From the NCBI RefSeq assembly GCF_900636825.1, contig NZ_LR134318.1, forward strand, positions 2,761,501 to 2,825,500: a stretch of 64,000 bases of DNA, written 5' to 3'. Below the pieces are notes generated by a model. That model saw nothing but the letters and a program-made list of their open reading frames with translations. It did not search any database and was not told the origin of the DNA. Below are positions 28,458 to 37,097 of this stretch, one piece after another. Source of the DNA: Pseudomonas fluorescens (lineage in GTDB: Bacteria > Pseudomonadota > Gammaproteobacteria > Pseudomonadales > Pseudomonadaceae). Both the position numbers and the translations under genes were made by a program. How positions within the stretch are numbered: the first letter of the stretch is position 1; each line of letters opens with the position of its first letter.

Positions 28458-29627
28458 ATGAACCTTGCAGAACAGCCCGAGCAATTAGCCCAGGTGAGCG
28501 GGCTAAGCCCTGTTGAATCCCCCAGCCAGGCCCGTCCTACGCTGGTGTGTCTGTCCCATTTGCGCTGGGGGTTCGTCTACCAGCGTCCGCAGCATGTGAT
28601 GTCGCACCTGGCGAAAGACTACGACGTGATCTTCTTCGAAGAACCGCTAGTGGGCGGCGGCGAGCCGCCCCGGCTTGAAGTGTCGAGCCCGGCGGCAGGC
28701 ATTCAGGTGGTTGTCCCGCGCCTGCCTGAAGGCCTGGGTGAGGAGGCGATGATCGAGGCGCAGCGACGGTTGCTGGATGAGCGTCTCGCCGAGGCCCCGC
28801 AGGGTGATCTCCTGCTCTGGTATCTCACGCCCATGAGCCTGGCATTTACCGACCATCTGCAGGCGCGGGTCACGGTGTTCGACTGCATGGATGAGCTGTC
28901 TGCGTTCAAGGGCGCGCCGGCCCAGCTGGTGAACATGGAGCGGCTGCTCATGGACAGGGCCGACGTGGTGTTCACCGGCGGTTTCAGCCTCTGGGAGGTC
29001 AAGCAGCACCAGCACGGCAATGCGCACCCGGTGCCCAGCAGCGTCGACATTGGGCATTTTGCGCAGGCGCGAAACGCATTGGCGGACCCTGCCGACCAGG
29101 CGACGATCGCGCGGCCACGCCTGGGCTTTTTCGGTGTGATCGATGAGCGCTTCGACATCGAGCTTGTTGACGACGTGGCGGCGTTGCGTCCCGACTGGCA
29201 GATCGTACTGGTTGGGCCAGTGGTCAAGATCGATCCGCAGACCCTGCCGCGACGCCCCAATATTCATTATCTGGGCGGGCGGCAATACGCCGAGCTGCCG
29301 GCTTACCTGAGCGGCTGGGATGTGGCCCTGATGCCGTTCGCGCTCAATGCTTCCACCCGTTTCATCAGCCCCACCAAGACCCCCGAGTACCTGGCCGGCG
29401 GCTGTCCCGTGGTCTCGACGCCGATACGCGACGTGGTCAATGGTTACGGCCAAAGCGGTGCCGTATTTATCGCCGACACTGCCGACGCGTTTGTCAGCGC
29501 CATCGAAGGCGCGCTGCGCCTCAAAGGTACGCCCGATTTCCTGAAACGCGCCGATGCGGCGCTTGAGGGGATGTCCTGGGATAACACGTGCCGCTTTATG
29601 AAGGAGCAGATCGAATGCCTCAGATAA
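28458..29627 (+). CDS. Glycosyltransferase (GT4-like)
   Basis: 389 residues from ATG 28458 (AGGA upstream). N-terminal LVCLSHLRWGFVYQRPQHVM and C-terminal RFISPTKTPEYLAGGCPVVST (the donor-binding EPxxE-like PTKTPEYLAGG) fit GT-B glycosyltransferases acting on cell-surface sugars. It is cytoplasmic, with no membrane segment. First gene of an operon overlapping glf by 13 bp; with the mutase next door a galactofuranosyl transfer is plausible, though the sequence does not fix the donor. Confidence 0.85.
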   Translation: MNLAEQPEQLAQVSGLSPVESPSQARPTLVCLSHLRWGFVYQRPQHVMSHLAKDYDVIFFEEPLVGGGEPPRLEVSSPAAGIQVVVPRLPEGLGEEAMIEAQRRLLDERLAEAPQGDLLLWYLTPMSLAFTDHLQARVTVFDCMDELSAFKGAPAQLVNMERLLMDRADVVFTGGFSLWEVKQHQHGNAHPVPSSVDIGHFAQARNALADPADQATIARPRLGFFGVIDERFDIELVDDVAALRPDWQIVLVGPVVKIDPQTLPRRPNIHYLGGRQYAELPAYLSGWDVALMPFALNASTRFISPTKTPEYLAGGCPVVSTPIRDVVNGYGQSGAVFIADTADAFVSAIEGALRLKGTPDFLKRADAALEGMSWDNTCRFMKEQIECLR

Positions 29628-30808
29628 ATATTGAAACCGCCAGATCCGGACCGTCCTGCGAACCCGGGCGCGGCGTCTATGACTACCTGGTCGTCGGTGC
29701 CGGGTTTGCCGGCAGCGTCATCGCCGAACGGCTGGCCCAGGGGCTGGAACGCAACGTGCTGTTGATCGACCGACGCGCACACATCGCCGGCAATGCATAC
29801 GATCACCCGGATGCGGCAGGCGTGCTGGTGCACCGCTACGGTCCGCACATCTTCCACACCAACGCGCAGCGGATCGTCGACTACCTGTCGCGCTTTACCG
29901 AGTGGCGGCCTTACGAGCACCGTGTGCTGGCGCAGGTCGATGGGCAACTGGTGCCGATCCCCATCAATCTCACCACGCTTAACAAATTGTACGGTTTGTC
30001 GATGACGTCCGAGCAAGCCGAAGTGTTCCTGGCCGAGCGCGCAGAACCGGTGGCGACGATTCGCACCTCGGAAGACGTGGTGGTCAATCAGATCGGGCGC
30101 ACGCTCTACGAGAAATTCTTCCGAGGCTACACCCGCAAGCAATGGGGCCTGGACCCTTCCGCGCTGGACAAGTCGGTGACCTCGCGGATCCCGACGCGCA
30201 CCAATGAAGACGACCGCTATTTCACCGACACCTTCCAGATGATGCCCCGCGATGGCTACACGCGCATGTTCGAGCGGATGCTCGATCATCCCCGGATCGA
30301 CCTGCTGCTGAACACCGACTTCAAGGCCGTGCGCGACGAGGTGAAATTCAGCCACGTGATCTATTGCGGCCCGATCGACGAGTACTTTGACTTTCAGTTG
30401 GGCCGCTTGCCCTACCGTTCGTTGCGGTTCGAGCACCAGACGCTCGAGCAAGAGCGCTATCAGCCGGTGGCGGTGGTCAACTTCCCGGACCCGGAGGTGC
30501 CCTACACGCGCATCACCGAGTACAAGCACCTGACCGGTCAGGTCCATCCCTGCACCAGCATCACTCGCGAGTTTCCCTGCGATGAGGGCGACCCTTATTA
30601 CCCGGTTCCACGCGCCGAAAACGTCGAGCTGTACAAGCGTTACAAGGCCCACGCGGAGCAGACGCCGAATGTGACGTTCCTTGGGCGTCTGGGTACTTAC
30701 AAGTACTACAACATGGACCAGGTGGTGGGTCAGGCGCTTGCGTTGTACCGCGACATTGAGGCTGCGAACAGCGAAGCCACCGTTGCAGTCGGGCTCGATG
30801 CGGTATGA
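29615..30808 (+). CDS. glf: UDP-galactopyranose mutase
   Basis: 397 residues from ATG 29615 (AAGGAG eight bases upstream). FAD-binding YLVVGAGFAGSVIAERLA, the GNAYDHPD and GPHIFHT motifs, YTRKQWGLDPSAL and the C-terminal RLGTYKYYNMDQVVGQAL are characteristic of Glf. It converts UDP-galactopyranose to UDP-galactofuranose using reduced flavin. Its end overlaps the glycoside hydrolase start (ATGA). Together with galE it implies a galactofuranose-containing product. Confidence 0.95.
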   Translation: MPQINIETARSGPSCEPGRGVYDYLVVGAGFAGSVIAERLAQGLERNVLLIDRRAHIAGNAYDHPDAAGVLVHRYGPHIFHTNAQRIVDYLSRFTEWRPYEHRVLAQVDGQLVPIPINLTTLNKLYGLSMTSEQAEVFLAERAEPVATIRTSEDVVVNQIGRTLYEKFFRGYTRKQWGLDPSALDKSVTSRIPTRTNEDDRYFTDTFQMMPRDGYTRMFERMLDHPRIDLLLNTDFKAVRDEVKFSHVIYCGPIDEYFDFQLGRLPYRSLRFEHQTLEQERYQPVAVVNFPDPEVPYTRITEYKHLTGQVHPCTSITREFPCDEGDPYYPVPRAENVELYKRYKAHAEQTPNVTFLGRLGTYKYYNMDQVVGQALALYRDIEAANSEATVAVGLDAV

Positions 30809-32007
30809 GCGCGCTGCCGGAGCAGGGCCCAACGGAGCCCCGCGAGGGCGGTCATCACGCGCTTTTCAACAGCTTCGTGATGGCGGGCTACGAGTGCTCC
30901 AGCCAGCGCCGCCGGGATGGCCGGCGCCTGGACTTGCTGGCCGACACCGGGCACGCGCGCTGGGCGCACAAGGATTACGCGCAACTGGCGGGCCTGAATG
31001 TGCGTTGCGCCCGTGACGGCTTGCGTTGGCACTTGATCGAGCGCAGCCCCGGTCGCTACGACTGGAGCAGTTTCCTGCCGATGCTCAGGGCTGCGCGCGA
31101 TCACCAGGTGCAAGTGATCTGGGACCTTTGCCACTACGGGTATCCGGATGACCTGGACGTCTGGCGCCCGTCGTTTGTCGACCGGTTCGCACGTTTTGCC
31201 GGCGCTGTGGCAGGGCTGATGGCGGATGAAGGCATCAGCGTTCCGTTCTATTCGCCGGTCAACGAGATATCGTTCTGGAGCTGGGCGGGGGGCGACGTCG
31301 GCTATTTCAACCCCAATGCCCACGGGCGCGGGCAGGAGCTCAAGCATCAGTTGGTGCGCGCCAGCATCGCTGCGATCGAGGCCATTCGCGAACGGACGCC
31401 GGCTGCGCGTTTCGTGCAGTGCGACCCGCTGATCAACGTGGTTTCGCAGTCTCAGCGTAGCGAGGACATTGAAAGTGCCGAACAGTACCGGGTCGCCCAA
31501 TTCGAGGCCTGGGACATGCTGATCGGACGCCAGTGGCCAAGCCTGGGCGGGCAGGAAGATTACCTGGATATCATCGGCGCGAATTTCTACCCGCATAACC
31601 AGTGGTATTTCCAAGGCGGGCGCATTGCGCCGGGTGAGCCAAATTATCGCCCGCTCGCCGGTATGCTCAAAGAGTTGCACCAGCGCTACCAGCGGCCGCT
31701 GCTGATCTCCGAGACCGGGGCGGAGGACCAGCAACGTTTGCCCTGGTTGAGCTATGTCGTGGACCAGGTGCTGATGACGCTGGAGCGTGGCGTGCCGGTG
31801 CAAGGCATTTGTTGGTACCCCTTTCTCGATTACCCCGGCTGGGATGATGGCCGTTACTGCCCAACCGGCGTCTTCGGCTACGCCGACGGGGAGGGCGAAC
31901 GCGCGGCTTTCCACCCGTTGCACTTGCAGCTCAAAGCCCTGCCCGAGCGTGTCGAGGCATGCTTGCACGAGCTTGATGAAAGGCGCGCGCAGAGGCTTCG
32001 AACATGA
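30805..32007 (+). CDS. Glycoside-hydrolase-like TIM-barrel protein
   Basis: 400 residues, no signal peptide. GLNVRCARDGLRWHLIE, a putative acid/base Glu in SPVNEISFWSW and a nucleophile Glu in RPLLISETGAE match clan A (GH1/GH5-like) glycosidases. Cytoplasmic location inside a biosynthetic operon suggests trimming or remodelling of a saccharide, or a hydrolase-derived transferase. It overlaps glf and the ABC gene by four bases each, so expression is coupled. Exact family and substrate are uncertain. Confidence 0.7.
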   Translation: MSALPEQGPTEPREGGHHALFNSFVMAGYECSSQRRRDGRRLDLLADTGHARWAHKDYAQLAGLNVRCARDGLRWHLIERSPGRYDWSSFLPMLRAARDHQVQVIWDLCHYGYPDDLDVWRPSFVDRFARFAGAVAGLMADEGISVPFYSPVNEISFWSWAGGDVGYFNPNAHGRGQELKHQLVRASIAAIEAIRERTPAARFVQCDPLINVVSQSQRSEDIESAEQYRVAQFEAWDMLIGRQWPSLGGQEDYLDIIGANFYPHNQWYFQGGRIAPGEPNYRPLAGMLKELHQRYQRPLLISETGAEDQQRLPWLSYVVDQVLMTLERGVPVQGICWYPFLDYPGWDDGRYCPTGVFGYADGEGERAAFHPLHLQLKALPERVEACLHELDERRAQRLRT

Positions 32008-33764
32008 TCTTCCAGCGCTTGCGCGATGAGCCTTTGCCGGCGACAGCCAGCGCGTTTTTATGGCGCTACGTGAGAGTGCGCCCGCTGCATTTCAGCGCGA
32101 TGTTGTCACTGGTGATCGGCGCGGCTTGCTGCGCGGTGGCGGTGCAGTACGGCATGAAGTTGCTGGTGGACGCCATGGCCGGAGAATCGCAGGCCGACCA
32201 GGTGTGGCAGGCGTTCAGTCTGTTCATCGGGCTGATCGTGTTGGAAAACGTGCTATGGCGGTTGGGCGGTTGGGTCGGCTGTCATACCGTGGTGGGCAGT
32301 TGCGCCGACCTGCGCGTAGACCTTTTTCATCACCTGACCGGTCATCCGATCCGCTATTTCAACCGGCATTTCGCCGGTGCGCTGGCCAATCGGGTTTCGT
32401 CGGCCGGCGCGGCCGCCGACAAGATATACGGCGGCCTGGCCTGGCGCATCGTACCGCCGTGCGTGGATTTTATCGGTGCCGTAGTGGTGTTGTTCGCCGT
32501 GCGCGGCTCAATGGCATTGGCTCTGATCGGGTGTGTGGTGCTCGTAGCCGCGTTGATCACCGTGGTCGGCGTGCGTGGCAGGAACCGGCATATCGCCTTC
32601 GCCTCACAGTCCGCGCGGGTCGGGGGCGAGATTGTCGACCTGGTGTCCAATGTCTGGACGATCAAGGCGTTCTCCGGGCGCGAGCGCGAGCGCGTCAGGC
32701 TGGAGCGGGAGATAGGCGTCGAGGCGGGCGCGCATCGGCGCAGTTGGATCTACCTGGAAAAGGCTCGCGTGCTCCACGATATCTGCCTGTCCATCATGGC
32801 CGGATCAATGCTGGGCTGGGCGATCCTGCTGTGGCGCCAAGGCCAGGTTACGGCGGGCGATGTGGTCATGGTCAGCGCGTTGACGTTTCGTATCCTCCAT
32901 GGCTCGCGCGAATTGGCGCTGGCGCTGGTGGAAGCCAGCCAGCAGATGGGCGTCATCACCGAAACGCTCGCCATAATCGCGCAGCCGCACGAGCTCAGCG
33001 ATGCGCCGGAAGAACTGGCGCCGACCCGAGGCGGTATCAAATTGGTGGACGTCAGCTATGCCTATCCCGGCGGGCGCCAAGTGTTCAACCATTTATATCT
33101 GGACATTCCGGCGGGCCAGAGCGTCGGGATTGCCGGTACCTCAGGGTCCGGCAAATCCACACTGCTCAGCTTGCTGCAACGCCTGGATGACGTGCACAGC
33201 GGGGTGATCCTGATCGACGACCGAGACATCCGCTCGGTCAGCCAGGACAGCCTGCGCCGGCAAATCGCTGTGGTACCCCAGGAGCCGGCCCTGTTCAATC
33301 GCAGCATCCTGGAAAACATCGGCTACGGCCAGCCGCGCGCGACCGAGCAACAGATTATTGATGCCGCTCGGCGAGCCTACTGCGATGAGTTCGTGCAGGC
33401 GCTGCCCGGTGGCTATCACACACTGGTGGGGGAACGTGGCGTGACGCTTTCTGGGGGGCAACGCCAACGCCTCGGACTGGCGCGGGCGTTCCTGAAGAAC
33501 GCGCCGATCTTGATCCTCGACGAGGCGACCTCTGCTCTGGATTCCGATTCCGAGGCCATCATCCAGTACGCGCTGATGGACCTTATGCGCGGCAGAACCG
33601 TGATCGCTGTGGCTCACCGCCTCTCGACCATCGCCAGCTTCGACCGGGTGCTGGTGCTGGAGGAGGGGAAAGTGGTTCAGGACGGCTCACCCGATGAACT
33701 GCGTCGCCGCCAGGGACGTTTCCGCACGCTCTGGCGGATGCAGGCGATGACCCGGGACTACTGA
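32004..33764 (+). CDS. ABC exporter, fused membrane and ATPase domains
   Basis: 586 residues: an N-terminal membrane domain of about six helices (residues 1-300), then an ATPase with Walker A GTSGSGKST, Q-loop, signature LSGGQRQRLGLARA and Walker B LILDEATSALD. This half-transporter layout is shared by MsbA and cyclic-glucan exporters, which work as homodimers in the inner membrane. Last gene of the coupled operon, so it probably exports the saccharide or glycolipid made by the preceding genes. Confidence 0.9.
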   Translation: MIFQRLRDEPLPATASAFLWRYVRVRPLHFSAMLSLVIGAACCAVAVQYGMKLLVDAMAGESQADQVWQAFSLFIGLIVLENVLWRLGGWVGCHTVVGSCADLRVDLFHHLTGHPIRYFNRHFAGALANRVSSAGAAADKIYGGLAWRIVPPCVDFIGAVVVLFAVRGSMALALIGCVVLVAALITVVGVRGRNRHIAFASQSARVGGEIVDLVSNVWTIKAFSGRERERVRLEREIGVEAGAHRRSWIYLEKARVLHDICLSIMAGSMLGWAILLWRQGQVTAGDVVMVSALTFRILHGSRELALALVEASQQMGVITETLAIIAQPHELSDAPEELAPTRGGIKLVDVSYAYPGGRQVFNHLYLDIPAGQSVGIAGTSGSGKSTLLSLLQRLDDVHSGVILIDDRDIRSVSQDSLRRQIAVVPQEPALFNRSILENIGYGQPRATEQQIIDAARRAYCDEFVQALPGGYHTLVGERGVTLSGGQRQRLGLARAFLKNAPILILDEATSALDSDSEAIIQYALMDLMRGRTVIAVAHRLSTIASFDRVLVLEEGKVVQDGSPDELRRRQGRFRTLWRMQAMTRDY

Positions 33765-33905
33765 GGCCTGAGGGTCGCAGTGCGCCGTTGATCGGCCTGC
33801 GCCGTTTGCCGAACGAACGCGTGAGCATAGCCTCGGTTCGAACCTTACATAGCCGTTGACGCCCTTGGGGCGAACCTACTTTTCGAGACAGAAGAGGAGT
33901 TGACC

Positions 33906-34088
33906 ATGCTGGTTCAAGTAGACAGTAACCATATCGAAGGCAGTGCCGATCTTCAGGCGTGGGTGGGCAGTACAGTGGTGGATGAACTGGAGCATTACAG
34001 CTCGTTGTTGACTCGTGTGGAAATCCATGTGGGCGACGTGAATGCGCAGAAATCCGGTCCGCAAGACAAACGTTGCCAGATCGTTTGA
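33906..34088 (+). pseudogene. Truncated HPF/RaiA-type ribosome hibernation factor
   Basis: From ATG 33906 (GAGGAG six bases upstream) 60 residues read MLVQVDSNHIEGSADLQ, ELEHYSSLLTRVEIHVGD and GPQDKRCQI, the N-terminal half of long Pseudomonas S30AE/HPF proteins that bind the 30S subunit at stationary phase. A TGA then ends the frame and the expected C-terminal half is missing. The sequence runs straight into the remnant below, as if a deletion joined two genes. Confidence 0.65.
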
Positions 34089-34346
34089 TCGATTTGGCGT
34101 GGCCGTAGGGCAGCGGCTTTATGCCTCGCGGCTGGTGGACATTGAACACGCAACGCTGGAAGGCCGGGTGGCGTTGTTGCTGGTGGAGGCTGACGGCAGC
34201 GAGGCAGGCGCCCAGGTCGCCGAGGAAGACGCTGCGCTGGACGAATTGATCCTTGCCGTTATCCGCCAGGCGGCGAAGTGGTGGTCGTGCCTGCCGAGCG
34301 TTCGATGCCCACCGACACCCGCGCGGCGGCTGTATTGCGTTACTGA
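34089..34346 (+). pseudogene. C-terminal remnant of an eRF1-like (baeRF) hibernation factor
   Basis: In one frame RLYASRLVDIEHATLEGRV and LLLVEADG, and in the next frame GGEVVVVPAERSMPTDT ending LRY-stop, resemble the end of the bacterial eRF1-like ribosome hibernation family as I remember it. One missing G near 34272 separates the frames, and the N-terminal two thirds are absent. Such genes often sit beside HPF homologues, which supports a deletion event here. Confidence 0.45.
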
Positions 34347-34381
34347 CGCGCAAGGGTTTTTTACTCAGCGGGAGCGCGAGC

Positions 34382-34675
34382 ATGGAAAAAAGCGAAAAAG
34401 CGATGGAGATTCGGGCGTGGCACCTGTTGCTTGAGGACGACAGCTACCGCCTGGATCACCCGGACGACTTCTATCGAACGCTCGTCAGCCGCGCCGATGA
34501 ACTGGTGCAGCGAGAAATCATCAGCCTGGAGGAATGGCAGCGGCTCAAGGACGCCGCAGACGTGGTCTACGGCAAAACGCTGCAAAGCCTTGCAGCCCAG
34601 CAACGCGATCGACTCGACACCGTGGCTATCGACCTGTGCATCGATGCGGCGCAGTTGACGTCCCCCACGAAATAA
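34382..34675 (+). CDS. Conserved hypothetical protein
   Basis: 97 residues from ATG 34382. Soluble, helical, with AWHLLLEDDSYRLDHP and YRTLVSRADELVQREII. No known domain recognised. It follows the hibernation-gene remnants and precedes a small exported peptide in the same direction. Confidence 0.55.
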   Translation: MEKSEKAMEIRAWHLLLEDDSYRLDHPDDFYRTLVSRADELVQREIISLEEWQRLKDAADVVYGKTLQSLAAQQRDRLDTVAIDLCIDAAQLTSPTK

Positions 34676-34701
34676 ACCGACCGTCGTGTCTTGGAGGCAA
34701 C

Positions 34702-34860
34702 ATGAACAACCCGACCCTCAAAGGCGCACTGACCGCCCTGGCCCTGGCCCTGTCGCTGGGCATCTCGCACGGGTACGCCGCCGAAACCAAGCCCGCCAAA
34801 CCCCCTGTCGATCCGATCAAACAGCCGAATGTGGACACCGACCCGGATCTGCAGCCATGA
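34702..34860 (+). CDS. Small exported protein
   Basis: 52 residues from ATG 34702 with GGAGG upstream. A signal peptide (TLKGALTALALALSLGISHGYAA) leaves a short, proline-rich mature part of about 25 residues ending DTDPDLQP. Its stop overlaps the next start (ATGA). Function unknown. Confidence 0.6.
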   Translation: MNNPTLKGALTALALALSLGISHGYAAETKPAKPPVDPIKQPNVDTDPDLQP

Positions 34861-35708
34861 CCCAGGGCCTGCGTGTGCATCATCTCAATTGTGGTTGCAT
34901 GTGCCCGTTGGGCGGCGCCCTGTTCGATGGCTACAGCCGCGGGCTCACTGCCTCGGTGGTGTGCCATTGCCTGCTGATCGAGACCGCCACCAATGGCCTG
35001 ATCCTGGTAGACACCGGTTTCGGCCAGCGGGACGTCGACCATCCCGAACGCCTCAGCCGTTTCTTCAGGACGTTCAATAATATCCAGCTCGAGCACCGTT
35101 TCACCGCCCTCGAGCAACTGCGCCTCATGGGCTTTCACCCCAACGACGTCCGCCACATCCTGCTCACGCATTTGGATTTCGACCACGCCGGTGGCCTGCA
35201 AGACTTCCCGAATGCGCGCGTACACGTGATGCACCAGGAACTTAACCACGCCACCCTGGCGAATGGCTGGATCGAACGGCGCCGCTTCCTGCCTGCGCAA
35301 TGGCGTGACGTCTCGGACTGGCAACTATACGCCCCTGACGGCGACACTTGGTTTGGTTTCGACTCGGTGCGAGCCTTGTTCGGCGCCGAGGAAGAAGACA
35401 TCCTGCTGGTACCTCTCGGAGGTCACACCGCCGGCCACGCAGGCATCGCTATCCGCACCGCCGAGGGCTGGAAGCTGCATGCTGGCGATGCTTACTTTCA
35501 TCATGACGAAGTCCACCTCCCCAAACGCCGATGTCCACCTGGCATGCGTTTCTACCAGACCCTGATGGACACTGACCGCCAGGCGCGACTGCATAACCAG
35601 CAGAGGTTGCGCCAATTGGCGGCCGATGGTGGCGCGGCGGTGGATATATTTTGCAGTCATGATGCGCGTGAGCTGGAGCAAGCGCTTGATGCTGAATCGA
35701 GAATGTAG
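34857..35708 (+). CDS. Metallo-beta-lactamase-fold hydrolase
   Basis: 283 residues from ATG 34857 overlapping the small exported gene. The metal-binding HLDFDHAGG (HxxxDH type), HTAGHAG, a bridging Asp in HAGDAYFH, and CSHD near the end match the metallo-beta-lactamase superfamily. Family members of this size include lactonases, glyoxalase II-like and other hydrolases; substrate unknown. No signal peptide, so cytoplasmic. Confidence 0.8.
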   Translation: MTQGLRVHHLNCGCMCPLGGALFDGYSRGLTASVVCHCLLIETATNGLILVDTGFGQRDVDHPERLSRFFRTFNNIQLEHRFTALEQLRLMGFHPNDVRHILLTHLDFDHAGGLQDFPNARVHVMHQELNHATLANGWIERRRFLPAQWRDVSDWQLYAPDGDTWFGFDSVRALFGAEEEDILLVPLGGHTAGHAGIAIRTAEGWKLHAGDAYFHHDEVHLPKRRCPPGMRFYQTLMDTDRQARLHNQQRLRQLAADGGAAVDIFCSHDARELEQALDAESRM

Positions 35709-35803
35709 ACCAGAGGAAATGAGGGGAGGGCTTCAGGCGTCTAAAAAACTGCAATATGTGCCTGGGCTCACTCCCGAGTCGAAACCAGCCAGACGCTCCA
35801 CTG

Positions 35804-35846
35804 CGCCCAGCCGCCTTAAGATGCAGCGTCTCAAGGCGGCTGGGCG
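35804..35846. terminator. Strong bidirectional terminator-like hairpin
   Basis: A perfect 14-bp inverted repeat (CGCCCAGCCGCCTT / AAGGCGGCTGGGCG) with a 15-base loop between the convergent hydrolase and P1-peptidase genes. Confidence 0.7.
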
Positions 35847-35898
35847 TATAGCCGCCCAAATTGAACAAAGCACACCTACCTCAACACCGCTAAATCAG

Positions 35899-37041
35899 TC
35901 AGCCATTTGCCGCTCCCGGCCAGCCGGCTTGGTGCAAGGCTTTGAGCAGCGTATGAGAATCCAGGCCCGGCACGGCATGTCCGTTTCCTTCAGCCGTCTC
36001 GCCGGCCATCAAGGCGTTGATGATCGCTTCCTCGACCGCTTCAGTCGCGGCCAGAAACAGTTCGCTGATGTGATCGTTATTCACCATGCTCAGGTTGTCG
36101 CAGATCGGCGCTTTCTTGCTTTCATAAGCGGCAGGCGGTATGTCATTGCCGGTAGCGAAAGCGATGAAGATGTCGCCGCTGTGATCTTCGTTGCCACCGC
36201 CCGTGCGCGCCAAGCCGAGGCTAGCGCGCTGGGCCAGGCGTGTGCACTGGTGCGGCAGCAACGGCGCGTCGGTGGCGAGACAGACCACGATCGAACCCAT
36301 GCCCGGATGCGGCAGCGAGGCTTTGAGAAACGGTGAATCCGCCTTTTCCATATAACGTCCGACGGGGTAACCATCGACACGCAACTCATTGCGTATGCCA
36401 TGGTTGGCTTGGACGATAGCGCCGACGGTCCAACCGCCCTGGACACCGCTCAGCCGCCGAGAAGCTGTGCCGATTCCACCCTTGAATTCATGACAGATCA
36501 TGCCGCTGCCGCCACCGACGCTGCCCTCGGTGACCGGCCCATCAACCGCAGCGTGCAGGGCTGCGGCAACATGTTCGTGCTGCACATGAAAGCCGTTGAT
36601 GTCGTTCAGCAAACCGTCGAAGGTTTCCAGTACGACTGGCATGTTCCAGTAAAGCCGTCCGTCATCCGGCTGCTGTTCACGATCCAGCACAATCAATGCA
36701 TCGCGCACCACGCCCAGGCTGTGCGTGTTGGTGAACGCGATCGGGCTGGTCAACAATCCCGCTTCACGAATCCACTCCAGTCCCGTGGCGTCACCATTGC
36801 CATTGAGCACATGGACACCCGCAAAGCACGGCTGGTGGCTGGTGGAACCGGCTCGAGGTTCAATAATGGTTACGCCGGTGAGAATGTCGCGGCCGTTGGC
36901 GGACTTTCCGCGCACATTGCTGTGGCCAACCCGTACGCCTGGCACATCGGTGATGGCATTGAGTGGCCCGGGCGGCAATTGACCGAATTGAATGTTTAGA
37001 TCGCGGGCACGTGGTTTCGTCATGTCTTTCATGATTTTCAC
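35899..37041 (-). CDS. P1-family peptidase, DmpA-like aminopeptidase
   Basis: 380 residues. NAITDVPGVRVGHSN at the start and GSVGGGSGMICHEFKGGIGTASR around the autocatalytic Ser are typical of family S58 (DmpA/BapA). These cleave themselves before that Ser and remove N-terminal residues, including D-Ala or beta-amino acids. Start could be GTG 37041, ATG 37032 or ATG 37023; no clear ribosome binding site decides. Next upstream on the strand is a polyamine-type binding protein and then an amidase, suggesting a catabolic cluster for an amide or peptide. Confidence 0.8.
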   Translation of the reverse strand: MKIMKDMTKPRARDLNIQFGQLPPGPLNAITDVPGVRVGHSNVRGKSANGRDILTGVTIIEPRAGSTSHQPCFAGVHVLNGNGDATGLEWIREAGLLTSPIAFTNTHSLGVVRDALIVLDREQQPDDGRLYWNMPVVLETFDGLLNDINGFHVQHEHVAAALHAAVDGPVTEGSVGGGSGMICHEFKGGIGTASRRLSGVQGGWTVGAIVQANHGIRNELRVDGYPVGRYMEKADSPFLKASLPHPGMGSIVVCLATDAPLLPHQCTRLAQRASLGLARTGGGNEDHSGDIFIAFATGNDIPPAAYESKKAPICDNLSMVNNDHISELFLAATEAVEEAIINALMAGETAEGNGHAVPGLDSHTLLKALHQAGWPGAANG

Positions 37042-37097
37042 TTTTGATAGGCTTTATAAAATGGCTTTGAGTGGCGTGGGAACAGCGATCCTGCGAA

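Noticed and set aside
28647..29453. Minus-strand frame opposite the glycosyltransferase
   Set aside because: Antisense shadow with no family resemblance.
29444..30832. Long antisense frame opposite glf
   Set aside because: Mirror of a high-GC gene; glf has clear motifs and start signal.
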